Assembly: GCF_027596085.1 (NCBI RefSeq)
Contig: NC_072458.1
Coordinates: 15,971,256 to 16,035,255, forward strand
DNA: 64,000 bases
From: Anoplopoma fimbria
Lineage: Eukaryota > Chordata > Actinopteri > Perciformes > Anoplopomatidae
Direction of reading: 5' to 3'
A model generated the notes under the pieces. That model searched no databases. It was not told where the DNA came from and saw nothing but the letters and a program-made list of their open reading frames with translations. Position 1 is the stretch's first letter; every line of letters starts with the position of its first letter. Shown one piece after another: positions 44,975 to 56,239 of this stretch. The position numbers were made by a program, and so were the translations under genes.

Positions 44975-47070
44975 AATGCCAACTGGAAACGTCTTGCTGA
45001 GCGCCCTGTCCGCGAGGTCTTCGACTCCCAACTCTGGAAGAATTTCTCATGCCTCCTGGGGGAGGCTGGGGAAATGGAATCTGAGTGGCCCATGTTCAAA
45101 GCCTCCATTGTGGAAGCTGTTGCTAGGAGCTGTGGTCGGAAGGTAATTGGTGCCTATTGTGGCGGGAACCTGAGAACCCGAAGAAGGCCATCAAGCTGAA
45201 GAAGGAGGCTTCTTCGGGCTTGGCTGGCCAGGGGTCTCTGGAAACAGCAGACATGTACGGGTTGGCCAGAAGGGCTGCGGCTGCAGCAGTTGCTGAGGCA
45301 AAGACCTGGGTATGGGAGGAATTTGGGAAGACAATGGAGAAGGACTTTTGATTGACCTCAAGGAAGTTCTGCCAAACCATGAGATGACTCAGAAAGCAAG
45401 GCTTGTCTCAGGCTGTGTTTAACAGGGGAGAAGAACTGCAGACCTGGACTGGGGATATTGTCGAGCGGTGGAAAAAATACTTTGAGGAACTCCTGAACCT
45501 CATGGGTCATGGGAATTTGCCCATCCAGTCCACGTGTTTTGTGGACTTGAAGAAGGCCTACGACCGTGTTCTGCGGGGGAGTCCTGTGGAGGGTACTGAG
45601 GGAATACAGGGTACCTAGGTCATTGCTACGAGCCATACATACCTTGTATGACCAAAGTGAGAGATGTGTCCGGGTACTCGGCACAAATTCAAACATTTTC
45701 AAATGCATGTTGGCCTCTGCCAAGGTCGTCCCTTGTCACCAGTCCTGTTTTTAATTTTCATTGACAGGATTTCAAGGCGCAGCTGGGGGAAGGAGAGTGT
45801 CCAGTTTGGGGACCTCAGAATTGCATCCCTGAGTTTTGCAGATGATGTGGCTCCTTCAGAACATGACCTTCAGCATGCAGTGGGGCGGTTTGTAGCTGAG
45901 TGTGAAGCAGTCGGGATGAGAGTCAGTACCTCCAAGTCTGAGGCCATGGTTCTCTGCCAAAAAAAGATTGATTCCAGATTGATTCCTGGGTTGGGAGTGA
46001 GTCACTGCCCCAAGCGAGGGAGTTCATGTATCTCAGGGTCTTGTTCACGAGTGAGGGTAAAATGGAGCCTGAGATGGACAGGCGGTTCTGTGCAGCGTCA
46101 GCAGTGCTGCGAGCATTGTACCGGATGTTGTGGAAATTAAATGTATTAATTTACCAGTGAGAAATAAACGTTCAGAGAAAACTCTCTAATGTCTTTAAGA
46201 AATGTATTGAACAGACCCTTCGAATAATTCAGCTGAATGGATAGAGCACATTCTCCATGGATGGTTCTGAGATCTAACAACGGTTAAAGAGTTTAGCAGA
46301 GTATATATTTGTTTCACACAAAATGAACCAATTCTACCAACTGCACATTATCTCGTCCCCACCCCCCTTTGCAGGCAAACACTCTTCTTTGATGGAGCTA
46401 AGATGTCAAGGCCAGGCCCAGGCCTTGGCAGGCGTTGTTTTGTCTGCTTCGTAGAGAGGACGACAGTTGTAAACTCACAATGCAGTCAGGCAGTTAGATT
46501 ACAGCAAGTCAGACATAAGAGTAAAACTCCAACAGAAGACATTGGAAAGTTGTTAAGTGATAGTATGGTATGGATACAAGTTACATAGAGAATAAACTAA
46601 TAAATTGCCACCACACCGGACTGTTCCCGATTTACTAGTCCATCTAGGTTTCGACCTTCACCTATTGTCAAGAGCTTTGGGTAGAGGCTGAAAGAATGAG
46701 ATTGCTGATACAAGCAGCGTACTGAGCTTCCTTTGTAGGGTGGCTGTGCTCAGCCTTAGAGATAGGGTGAGGAGCTCAGACATCCGGAGGGAGCTTGGAG
46801 TAGAGCTGCTGCTCCTTTGCGTCGAAAGGGACCAGCTGAGGTGGTTCAAGCATCTGATCAGGATTTCTCCTGGATGCCTCCCTATAGAGGTTTTCTGGGC
46901 ACGTCCAACTGGTAAGAGACCCTGAACACACTGGAGAGATTATTTATCTCGTCTGGCCTGGGAATGCCTCAGGGTTCCCCAGGAGCTGAAAAGCGTTGCT
47001 GGGGATAGGGACGTCTGGAACAACCTCCTTAGCCTGCTACCCCCGCAACCCGGACCTGGATAAGCGGAAT
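44975..47070 (+). mobile_element. Rex3/RTE-like LINE, degraded copy 2, interrupted by a solo LTR
   Basis: It starts with the region between endonuclease and RT (WKRLAERPVREVFDSQLW...SIVEAVARSCGRK). It continues to YFEELLNL, then jumps directly to FVDLKKAYDRV at about 45535, so much of the RT fingers is deleted. Further blocks are GLCQGRPLSPVLF, SFADDV, EAVGMRVSTSKSEAMVL and, after the inserted LTR, LSLRDRVRSSDIRRELGVE to the end near 47065 (GGATAAGCGGAATATGG). Several frameshifts are present. The RT palm, the C-terminal block and the 3' end match copy 1 (22531-23385), opposite in orientation. Confidence 0.85.
46126..46615 (+). mobile_element. Solo LTR (490 bp) with CCGGA target duplication
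   Basis: The sequence starts TGTTGTGG and ends CCACCACA, with AATAAA at 46591-46596 close to the 3' end. CCGGA occurs immediately before (46121-46125) and after (46616-46620). The host LINE reads ...attgtaCCGGA and continues ctgtt, matching the intact order in copy 1 (TACCGGACCGTT). No internal retroviral sequence remains, so this is an LTR-LTR recombination product. Orientation is set by AATAAA. Confidence 0.9.
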
Positions 47071-47334
47071 ATGGGTGGATGCAACGAACAGCACGTTAAG
47101 TATAAATGCCTCCGTACATGCTCGGAGCTCAAGTGCCATCTGTGGAGGCTCAACCTTTTTAAACATATTATCTGAAACGCCAGAGGGCAAAACTAAATGA
47201 ACTGTGAAAGAAATTCATACATTTTCTTTTGAATGATGCTTTGGTCATGGAATTCATGGTGCTGATAGATTGCTGCAAGACCGCCTCGTTCATACAATTT
47301 TTCCGACCGCAGTGAAAATGTTGTTTTTGAAGAT

Positions 47335-48327
47335 TAAGGCCACGTCCACACTAACCTGTTTTCAAATGAATCCGCATATCTTTTTCTGCGTTTGCACCGA
47401 GCGTCCACACTACACAGCGTTTTAGGGCACCGAAAACGAATAAATTTGAAAACGCTCCCGAGGACGGATAAGTTTGAAAACGCCGCGTGATAGTGATAGT
47501 GTGGATGACTGAAAACGAAGAAGTCCGAAAACGATGACATAGGCACCAGCATTCCCTATTTGATTTAGTTATGACGTGTCATTCCCTGATTCGTCACCCC
47601 CTTACCACGTGACCCTTTTCCGGAAGAGAACAACAACAACAGCCATGATTCCGATCGACTACCAGGTTAATTCAACATGGATAATGTGGTATTTGTTACA
47701 AATGTTTGTACATAGATGTTCAAACTGTAGGGACTTAGGACGCAGGGGAGCACAGGTGACCCATGGCAACCCAGAGGGGGTTAGCGGTCTTTCGGCTTCA
47801 GCTGGAATCAGCTGTATTTGGAGCAATTAGCGAGCGGCGTGTCCCGCGGCCTTATCAGCCCTACAGAACGGACTTCTGACGGACTTGTGTTGACCAAATG
47901 TATGGACCCATAATCTAGTAAACTTCGTTTAATAACTGTTCATTTAAAGTAAATGTGCTGTCTGTGTGGGAGAGATAGAGTTAGACCTGCAGTGTTGTAA
48001 CTAAACTTGAAAAATAAAACTTCTAAAAACTTCCACGAAATGTGTCTGTTTGAGTTCATGGAGGAAGATTTTAGAGGAAGTTCTTAAGTATCAAGCACGA
48101 CGAGTATCAAGAGTAGTGTAATCGTATTATCTGTAACCAAGCAACCAATGTACTTCCTGTTTACACCGGCATGCGCATGCCCAGTCACGTGATATTCGTT
48201 TTCAGGGGAGCAAGTCTGGACACACATCATTTCGAAAACGATGCTGAAACGATGTGTGGACGGAGATCTTAAAACCCCGTTTTCATTTGAAAACGAGTGA
48301 AAACGGGTTAATGTGGACATGGCCTAA
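47335..48327. mobile_element. Non-autonomous DNA element with TIRs and subterminal GAAAACG motifs
   Basis: The left end TAAGGCCACGTCCACACTAA matches the complement of the right end (TAGGCCATGTCCACATTAA). Both ends are followed by a CGTTTTC-type motif. The word GAAAACG recurs near both ends (about 47430-47530 and 48230-48300), as subterminal transposase-binding arrays do. No transposase frame was found. Superfamily not determined. Confidence 0.75.
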
Positions 48328-48329
48328 AT

Positions 48330-49220
48330 GCCAAGGGATATGGATGAAACAGAATATTTGGTAAGACAATTTTTATTTTTCGACTGTACTTCAATAGACT
48401 TTTGGACTGAGGACTAAGATAATAACAGAGACGAGGAGTGCTTCGTTGCTTGTGTGTGTGAGAGAGAGAATGAAGGACTATTGCACACAATGTAACAACA
48501 TAACAATAATTAGAATGTCAGCGTTATGACTGAAACTTCAAACTTTTTGATACAGCCCTAATACTCACATTTTAATATTTCAGCATAAACACTTTTAAGG
48601 TCTTCTTTCAGACAACCAGCTTAATTTGCTTCCAGGATAAAGATGTCGTTTACATGGGTTTTCTGTTCTGCCTCGTTCATGGAGCCATTCCTTCCAGACA
48701 AAGTCAAGTGATGTTATTCTTCTCCTGTCCATGAAAAAAAATCCCAGTCAACAACATGCTCTGCATTGATGTACAGTAGTGATCTATGCAGAAAACTTGG
48801 GGACACATCAGGTGTTTAACCCTTAAAATTCTGCATTGAGGACTTTAGAGACCACAAGCTTTAAAAGACTCAGACTCAGACAGTTACAGAGAGTACAATG
48901 ACAGCTAGAACATTTTGCTCCATGAAAAAGAGCATGCCACCATACACAGTTCAAGTAGCCATGCTGGTCAAAGTGTTTAGAGCTTGTTCGACAGGAGTTC
49001 TCAATCCTGTCCTAGAGTCTCATCCGAAATATGTTCCACAATTCCACAAGCCCCACTAAATAAATGCAGGGCAAAAGAAAATTCTGAATCTGAAATAAAC
49101 TAAACTTTATCAGCTTTGGGAAACCTAAGCGAGGCACAACTTAACTAAACTTAGTTTAAAACTACGTAGTGAGTGCTCTTCTGACCAAGAGACACTACGT
49201 GATTATATATACTATGCCGG
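48330..49220. other. Intergenic, nothing recognised
   Basis: No coding or repeat feature could be supported. Confidence 0.45.
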
Positions 49221-49221
49221 C

Positions 49222-49345
49222 CAGTCCATAGTTACATTACATTACATTACAGTCATTTAGCAGACGCTTTTATCCAAAGCGACTTACAATAAGTGTATTC
49301 AACATAGGTATTCAAGAGAACTACTAGTCACCAGAAGTCATAAGT
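49222..49345. repeat. Fish retroposon tail with (ACATT)n
   Basis: Four ACATT units precede cagtcatttagcagacgctt and tccaaagcgacttacaa, a string common in teleost interspersed repeats (L2-tail or V-SINE-like). Only the 3' part is present. Confidence 0.65.
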
Positions 49346-49843
49346 GCATCTCCTTTGTTGTCCATAGTTGATTGCAGGGGAGAGAAGACATTCCTCTACT
49401 TCTAACAGTGTGGTGCAGATGTAGTGGCTCCTGAGAACACCCCTTATGGTTGTAGTAGAATGGCACAGTCCAGTTGTCTAGGCTAATGTACTTAGGCAGG
49501 TGTGATGCAGCATCCCAGTCTTTTGCCAGAAGTATGGTTTGCTACAGGACACCGACAGGAAAGTTCTTAACACTTGTATTAACCTTAACTCAATTGTACC
49601 TGATAGTGTGCACTCAATCAAGAAAAATAAAATGGGCCAAGAAAAGTGTTTTTATGTCTTGAATCAGATTGTTAAACAAATGACTGGAAAACATACATTG
49701 ACTATGACTGGTTGATGGATGGTTGGTAGTTGCAGACCAGTCTTACCACCTTCCATCATAATAAAGGTTTTGCATATAAAACAGATTTTCACTTAATTTC
49801 AGGATAGTAAGATACATTGTTTTTATTCCTTTACTTTCAGGTG

Positions 49844-50386
49844 TGTGAAGGAATTTTCCTTATTGTATGTTAAACTTCCCTCTTGTAGGTTAAAGGTAAC
49901 TGTCTGTAGGTCAGGTCAACTGTCTGTCTCTCTTCGCCTGTCTTACTCTATGTGCCTGATAAGGCCGAGCTGGCTAGGGCAGCTGGTAGGCCAGAGTTAG
50001 CTAGAAACCTTGTGTATTCGGTTTAAACTCAACAGGCTGGCGCCTGGTTGGAGACGCTGGATAAGAGAGACTGTACAGAGGCTATGTTGTTGCTAGCACA
50101 GCAACGGTAGATGTATTTCCTTGTATAGATCTTATATCTAATAGAATCCTGACACATGCCAGGCTGATGTAGAACTAACCCTATTTGGATATAGCGGAAC
50201 TTAGCTGGTCTGGGGAAGGTTAAACACAAGGACACCACCTTCAGAATTGGGTAGCAGTACGCTGTGATTCACACGTGGTGTTTTCCTGTTCTCGATCGAG
50301 AAACAATAAATGTTACTGCTTAAGACAATCGGGTCTGCCGAAACTTCTTCTGTCTCGAAGGAACTCACTCTAAGATTTCCATCACA
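49844..50386 (+). mobile_element. Solo LTR (543 bp) with AGGTG target duplication
   Basis: It starts TGTGAAGGAA and ends TTTCCATCACA; the two ends are inverted with 9 of 10 matching. AGGTG precedes (49839-49843) and follows (50387-50391). AATAAA lies near 50305. No gag or pol adjoins in the expected position, so it is a solo LTR. It is unrelated in sequence to the solo LTR at 46126. Confidence 0.87.
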
Positions 50387-50391
50387 AGGTG

Positions 50392-51000
50392 GACCTTTCC
50401 GCTGGAAATCTTGTCATCGAAGAAGTCATGTGTAACTGCAAAGCTGGCCCAAGATGATGTGTATCTAATTGGGTTACTGTACACATTAGCACATTTGTTA
50501 GGATTAATGTCTGAAGTAGATTGTCCTTACCTCAAGCAAGATCGTGTGGGTCAGCTGTGCATGCCAAGCTGATAAGATTGCAGTACTGGAAGGGAGAATC
50601 TCCACGCTGTACCTGAACCAGTAAGTCAAGAAGTTCATGGATACCATCATCTTCTGTTCAGCAGAAATGGACCCAGCCTGTGCCAAGTTCCTGATGGAAC
50701 TGCTCCCTGTCCCGCTGCTGTGGCCGCTGAGACTGCCTCTCCACAAGAGTCTGGTGTCACTGCTCATTGCTTATACTGCTGCTGATGCTCCTCCGGTCAC
50801 CATCCCCGGGGTTACTGGATATGGCTCGGGGCTAAGCCTAAAGCCTTGGTCAGCTCCACACCACTCCACTCTGGTCCCTGTTTGGTTCTCGAAGCAAGGG
50901 AGGCGCTCGTGCACCTCCCCTACTATACCAATCCAACTGGAGAACAAATATGATATTCCAGTGTGTCTTTATATCATGATTTTAAAGAAAATAACTGGAA
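50392..51000. other. Unassigned segment with a GC-richer block
   Basis: 50660-50930 is GC-richer than its surroundings and open on the + strand after ATGGACCCAGCC. That beginning resembles the MDPA start of some fish gypsy Gag proteins, but nothing further supports it. It may be more debris of the retroelement at 51010-51410. Confidence 0.25.
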
Positions 51001-51009
51001 AAAAATCAC

Positions 51010-51410
51010 CTTCACTATGGTCAGCTCTCTTCCCAAGACAGCTTGGGCGCAATGCAGTCCAAAAGTCATTACAGTGAACTGGTAAAGACTCATGGCTTAC
51101 TGAAAGCTGTTTACTCACAGGATTTTGGATTCAGAGGCACCTGTCAGTAAGCTTTGCAAAGATCAATAATCATTTTGAAAGAAATTTTGATTCACCAAAT
51201 GAGTTCATCAACGCCAATTCAGAGATTGCATTCAGATAATGAAAATCTATGCAAAATCTTATGGTGCCATCTTCCTTTGGAACGAAGACAATGGGGTTAC
51301 ACCACTCACTTAACCATACCTCAATGATTGGTGGGTCTCCTACTAATCTCCCTCTAGTCTCCATTTTGGCTTCCACTCCCAGAGCCATGAACATCCCCGT
51401 CAGATTCAAT
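51010..51410 (-). mobile_element. Ty3/gypsy-type reverse transcriptase fragment
   Basis: The minus strand reads WCNPIVFVPKEDGTIRFCIDFHYLNAIS, the N-terminal RT block of gypsy elements. Downstream, past frame breaks, are pieces resembling the LDLCKGYWQV and QFTVMPFGL regions. It is truncated abruptly near 51410, and no LTR is assigned to it. Confidence 0.75.
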
Positions 51411-51533
51411 GAACTGAGCTCACACCCTTGTTATTGTCAGTTTCGATGTGTTTTACAAGTGAGCCGTCCAATCGCTCTTACCCCGAAAGCTTCCTGTGCT
51501 GACAATGACACAATGGCTTCCACCTTTAGAATA

Positions 51534-52932
51534 CAGCGGGTAAAATAAGTATTGAACACGTCACCATTTTATTTTTCTCAGTAAATATATTTCTAAAGGT
51601 GCTATTGACATGACATTTTCACCAGATGTCGGTAACAACCCAAGTAATCCATACATACAAAGAAAACCAAACAAATAAGTTCAGAAATTAAGTTATGGAA
51701 TATAAAATGGAATGACACAGTAGGTATTCAGTATTGAACACATGAAGAAAGGGAGGTGCAAAAAGGCATGAAATCTATAAGTAATTAGAAAGCAATCCTA
51801 CCCCCTTGTCAGTGCAAATTAATATCAGCTGGTTCAGTCCCAACTGATGGCCTATAAAAAGGTGTCTCATTACCAAGGTGTCACACAAGAAACATTTCAT
51901 GATGGGTAAAAGCAAAGAGCTCTCTCAAGACCTTCGCAATCTTATTGTTGCAAAACATACTGATGGCATTGGTTACAGAAGGATTTCTAAACTTCTGAAT
52001 GTTCCAGTGAGCACTGTTGGGGCCATAATCCGGAAGTGGAAAGAACATAATTTCACCATAAACCGGCCAAGACCAAGATTTCTGACAGAGGACAGAAAAT
52101 TGCTGAAGAAAAAGCATGTTGAAGCTTGTTTAAAGTTTGCTGCACAACATTTAGACAAGCCTGTGAAATACTGGGAGAATATAGTCTGGTCAGATGAGAC
52201 CAAAATTGAACTCTTTGGATGCCATAATACACACCATGTTTGGAGGTCAAATGGCACTGCACATCACCCCAAAAACACCATACCAACAGTGAAGTTTGGA
52301 GGTGGGAACATCCTGGTGTGGGGCTGTTTTTCAGCATACTGCACTGGCAAACTTCATATAATTGAAGGAAGGATGACATCTACCAGGATGATGAAGATGA
52401 AACAAGGGTGGACATTTCAGCAAGACAATGATCCCAAACACATAGCCAAGGAAACTCTCAATTGGTTTCAGAGAAATAAATAAAGCTGCTAGAATGGCAC
52501 AGCCAATCACCTGACTTGAATCCAATAGAAGATCTATGGAAAGAACTAAAGATCAGAGTTCATAGAAGAGGCCCACGGAACCTTCGAGATTTGAAGACTG
52601 TATGTGTGGAAGAATGGGCCAAAATCACACCTGAGCAATGCATGCAACTAGTTTCTCCATACGGGATGCATCTTGAAGCTGTCATTACCAACAAAGGCTT
52701 TTGTACAAAGTATTAAATACATGTCAGTAAGCGTGTTGAATACTTTTTCCCTGTGTCATTCCATTTTATTACACATAACTTAATTTCTGAACGCATTTGT
52801 TTGGTTTTCTTTGTATGTATGGATTACTTGGGTTGTTACTGACATCTGGTGAAAATTTCATGTCAATAGCACCTTTAGAAATACATTTACTGAGAAAAAT
52901 GGTGACGTGTTCAATACTTATTTTACCCGCTG
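51534..52932 (+). mobile_element. Tc1-like transposon with about 190-bp TIRs and broken transposase
   Basis: Ends begin CAGCGGGTAAAATAAGTATT. The inverted repeats run about 190 bp (51534-51725 and 52742-52932) with few differences, and TA flanks both ends. The transposase starts at 51902 ([22 protein letters not shown] then AIIRKWKEH). It passes an internal deletion near 52075, [18 protein letters not shown] and a stop near 52483, then resumes with [11 protein letters not shown]. All three catalytic acidic residues remain recognisable, but the frame is broken. This is a different subfamily from the element at 39590. Confidence 0.92.
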
Positions 52933-52934
52933 TA

Positions 52935-55040
52935 TGTCTGATTAATGCACACTCTATGAAAAACACGTCTGACATATTAAATGATTTGTTTATAAATGAA
53001 AATTTGGCTTAGGGGGAAAAAGGACTCAATTGCACGACCATGACACAGGATAAGGCGTAGGTTAAACAGTGTTACATTCGCTAACACACCCACATGCCCA
53101 TTCACTCGCTCACTCGCACACTAATGTCTTTTATCTGATGTAGACATGACTGGAGTCATTTTAACCACAAATGATCTTCCTTAGGTAAAGTTAAGTGATG
53201 AAGATACACCTGTATTTATTTGTGATGAAATTAGGTCATCATTTCCTGATAGGAGAACCTGTCACTGTCACGTTGGCACAATGCAGATGGCAGGGGAAAA
53301 AGAGTAGGGCCCAAAAGCTGGCACACACTCAAAGCGGGAAGATGATTTAAGGTGATTTTAATAAAGAAAACATCCAAACAAAACTGACACTGGTGGTGAG
53401 GCTGGTGAGTCCAAAAGCAGTCAGAAGATCCACAACAAACAATGAAATGAAACTGATTCAAAAAGAAACCAAAATCCAGTCCACTAATGAGAAAAAAAGA
53501 CAAATAAAACAGGATCAGGTACACTGAAATAAGTTCAATAGGGAGAGTAGAGGGAAACAATAATTTATTAAACGTGCTTGATAGAATGATAAGTGAATAG
53601 TCTTTTGGCAATTAGACTCATTGGTGGTGGTGAAGGGGTTGCTGAAGATCCAATGATAGGATGAGCAGAAGGACTGGCACTGGATATGAGAGAGGCTGGA
53701 GGTGGATGGGGTGAGAGCATGTCGCACCAGTTCACTTCAGTCACCACCCATAATCGGCTGATAGAGTAGAAGCCGAAGAGAGAGAGTGACAGATCATGAA
53801 TGACTTAAGTGTGGATATAGAATCTTCCTGACTGAACTTCTGCTTAGATTCATAAATACAGAGGCAAAACGGATACAGCCAGGAAACAGCAGTCAAACTG
53901 ACAACCAACAGACAAAAGACAGGACACTCACACTCAAGCTCATTCACGCAATTACCCAAAACATCAGACAACTGAACACAGGTGGGTAGACACAAGGCGG
54001 ACGAGACGAAGACAACAAAGGTGAGCCACAGAAAAAAGGAGGGAAATCTACAAAGACAGGAGGCCAAACAAAAACAGAACTTAAGAGGAAGGCCACATAT
54101 ACACCAGATAATATACCCAGTATGTACTGTATCTCTCAAGTGTGATCTTTAGGGATATCACGATTCCGATTCTTAATCGAAAATCAAAAAAGTGAGCTTT
54201 CAATTTCAGCCTCGAAGTCAAAAGCTTGATTTGCAAGTGTCTTTTGTTCTCTACACCCCTGCCTACTTGCTCATGTCAAAAAAAAAAAAAAAAAAAGAAA
54301 CAAACTTGAAAGACAACACTGTGTAGTTTGCCAGTCGCCTAACCTGCAGCTGCACTGTTCAAGTCGGACAACAAACTTGACGGAGAAATAATCGAGTTGT
54401 ATAAGCCCCCTGCTTAGCTGAGGTCACAGGTGTGCCATTTTGCCTTTCCCTTGAATTATGTGAATAATAAACTTGTTTGTAAGCTACGGAAGATTTGGAG
54501 GCTGCATCAACCAGTCTCATGAATCTAGTGGATCTTCTTTTTGTTGTTTACCAATTTGTTACCAATTGAATGGTAAAATCTATAGTTATATTATTAAACT
54601 AATTATTTAAAGTGGACCATTTATGACATAACCATCCGTGCTGAAAAAAACCACAACACTTTTTTCTATTAAGCTCATGAAATTGTATTATTCATTTTTT
54701 GTCACCTACATTATTTTATGATTTGTAAAATAAAACAAAGACTTGCTGTGGATTGATAGTGGAGGATTTTTTGGAGCAGTATATTGCGAAAAATACAAAG
54801 GAAACGCTGGCCTGCCGTGTGGTGGGGTAAATAAAGAAACACTGCAGAGCAGGTATGTGATTATTTATTTGAAAATATTAACTGAAGTAGCCAGCAACAA
54901 ATTTCACTGCAGATTTTTGTGTTAATGGACTGTGATCTTTTATTTTTAACTTTACCAAATAAATCCCAAATAATGAGTGCTGTGCAGACGGCTGAGGAAA
55001 CTTAAAGATATTGGAAAGAATAAGAACTGTGACCTGAAAA
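52935..55040. other. Intergenic with probable repeat pieces
   Basis: 53255-54110 has the texture of an abundant fish repeat (ttttaataaagaaaacatcc, ccaaacaaaactgac, acaggtgggtagacacaagg) but was not assigned. 54278-54296 is a poly(A) tract. No exon was recognised. Confidence 0.35.
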
Positions 55041-55049
55041 ATGTCACAT

Positions 55050-56060
55050 TTAACACAAACAATGAACTTTGTGAACAATCTAATGCCTTATCTTGATGTA
55101 GCTAAAGGAAACATGATTAAGTTTAACAAACCTATAGAGGATTTTAAAGGTGTGCATAATTCCTACAGTGAACTGTTGGATGAGGACACAAAAAAGGAAG
55201 ATCATGGAAAATGGTAGCAGCCTAGATGTGAACAAATCGTAGCTTTTCTTGCCAACATAACAAAATGGATTACAGCCATGTAAAAGCCCAGTTCCTTCAG
55301 CTTAGCTGAAATCTGCTTTGCTGTCACTCAAGCTGGAGAATTACCATTTGAGGAGGGTGAGATCACATATGCAAATAGTGATTTGAGTGATAGGAGTAGA
55401 TAGGCAATCAGTTTGCCTCATCCTCCTCATCTTCCTTATCCTTTCGCATAAGTGCAGAGCTTTAATGGCCAAAGCTGCAAATTATATTTGAGGATTCAAG
55501 ATCACTGCAGGGTTATGCCATGTTCATGAGGAGCTGCTACAATTCTATGAAGGAAATGCATTACATTCAGGAATTGGACACAGTATCCACAATGAGAAGC
55601 ATTTTACTTAAGTTACCATACAAGCTCAGAGGAAAATGGTGAAACAAGGGGAAGAGCGCAATCACAGAGTCAGAATTTTAGACCTTGTTTGTTTTATTGG
55701 AAAACAAGCTCGCATAGCAGCGGACCCACTCCTTGGTGACCTGCAAGATCAATAAGCCAGTAGAGGAAAGCCTAGATCCCCTGTCAAGTCACAGGTCTCA
55801 AAGTTGTCTGGCAGTAGTTTTGCCACAAGTGTCGCTGTTATCTCAAAAATTCTTAAAGAAAACACCTAGAAGCAAGCTCAGGTTTTTAAAAGACCAAGGG
55901 CATATGCTTTGGCTGTCTCTCCACGTGACACATTACCAGGGACTGCAAAAGACTTCTCACCTGCAGAGTCTGCAAGCAAGCTCACACAAGTGCAATGCAC
56001 ATTGATACCACCAATTGCACAGCAAAAGAGGCAGAAAGGCTCCATGGTGTAATAGCTGGT
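55050..56060 (+). mobile_element. Degraded BEL/Pao-type gag remnant
   Basis: Across several frames the + strand keeps landmarks of fish BEL/Pao Gag. These are a LPYKLR-like block near 55615, a RILDLVCFIGKQARIAADP stretch near 55675-55725, GSSFATSV near 55810, and two zinc-knuckle-like arrays near 55905-55995 (CFGCL...H...DC and CRVCKQAH). An internal stop falls within the first knuckle. No protease, RT or LTR was found. The many frame changes and stops mark it as an old pseudogene fragment. Confidence 0.6.
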
Positions 56061-56239
56061 GCATTCGCAGAGTTATGTGGTCATATAGGGGCTGGAGACC
56101 AAGAACTTCTGCTGTCAACTGTTGCTGTTCAGGTTAAGGCAGCAAAAGGCGGTGTAGCGAGTTCGGCTCTGGAGTGGTTACCAGCCCCTACGTCTATTGC
56201 TGTTAACAAGGTTACGAGTCTTGTTCCCTAGCGTCTACG

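Noticed and set aside
50637..51077. A 146-codon + strand frame starting MDPA as a gypsy Gag
   Set aside because: Only the first residues resemble Gag; the rest has no recognisable motif.
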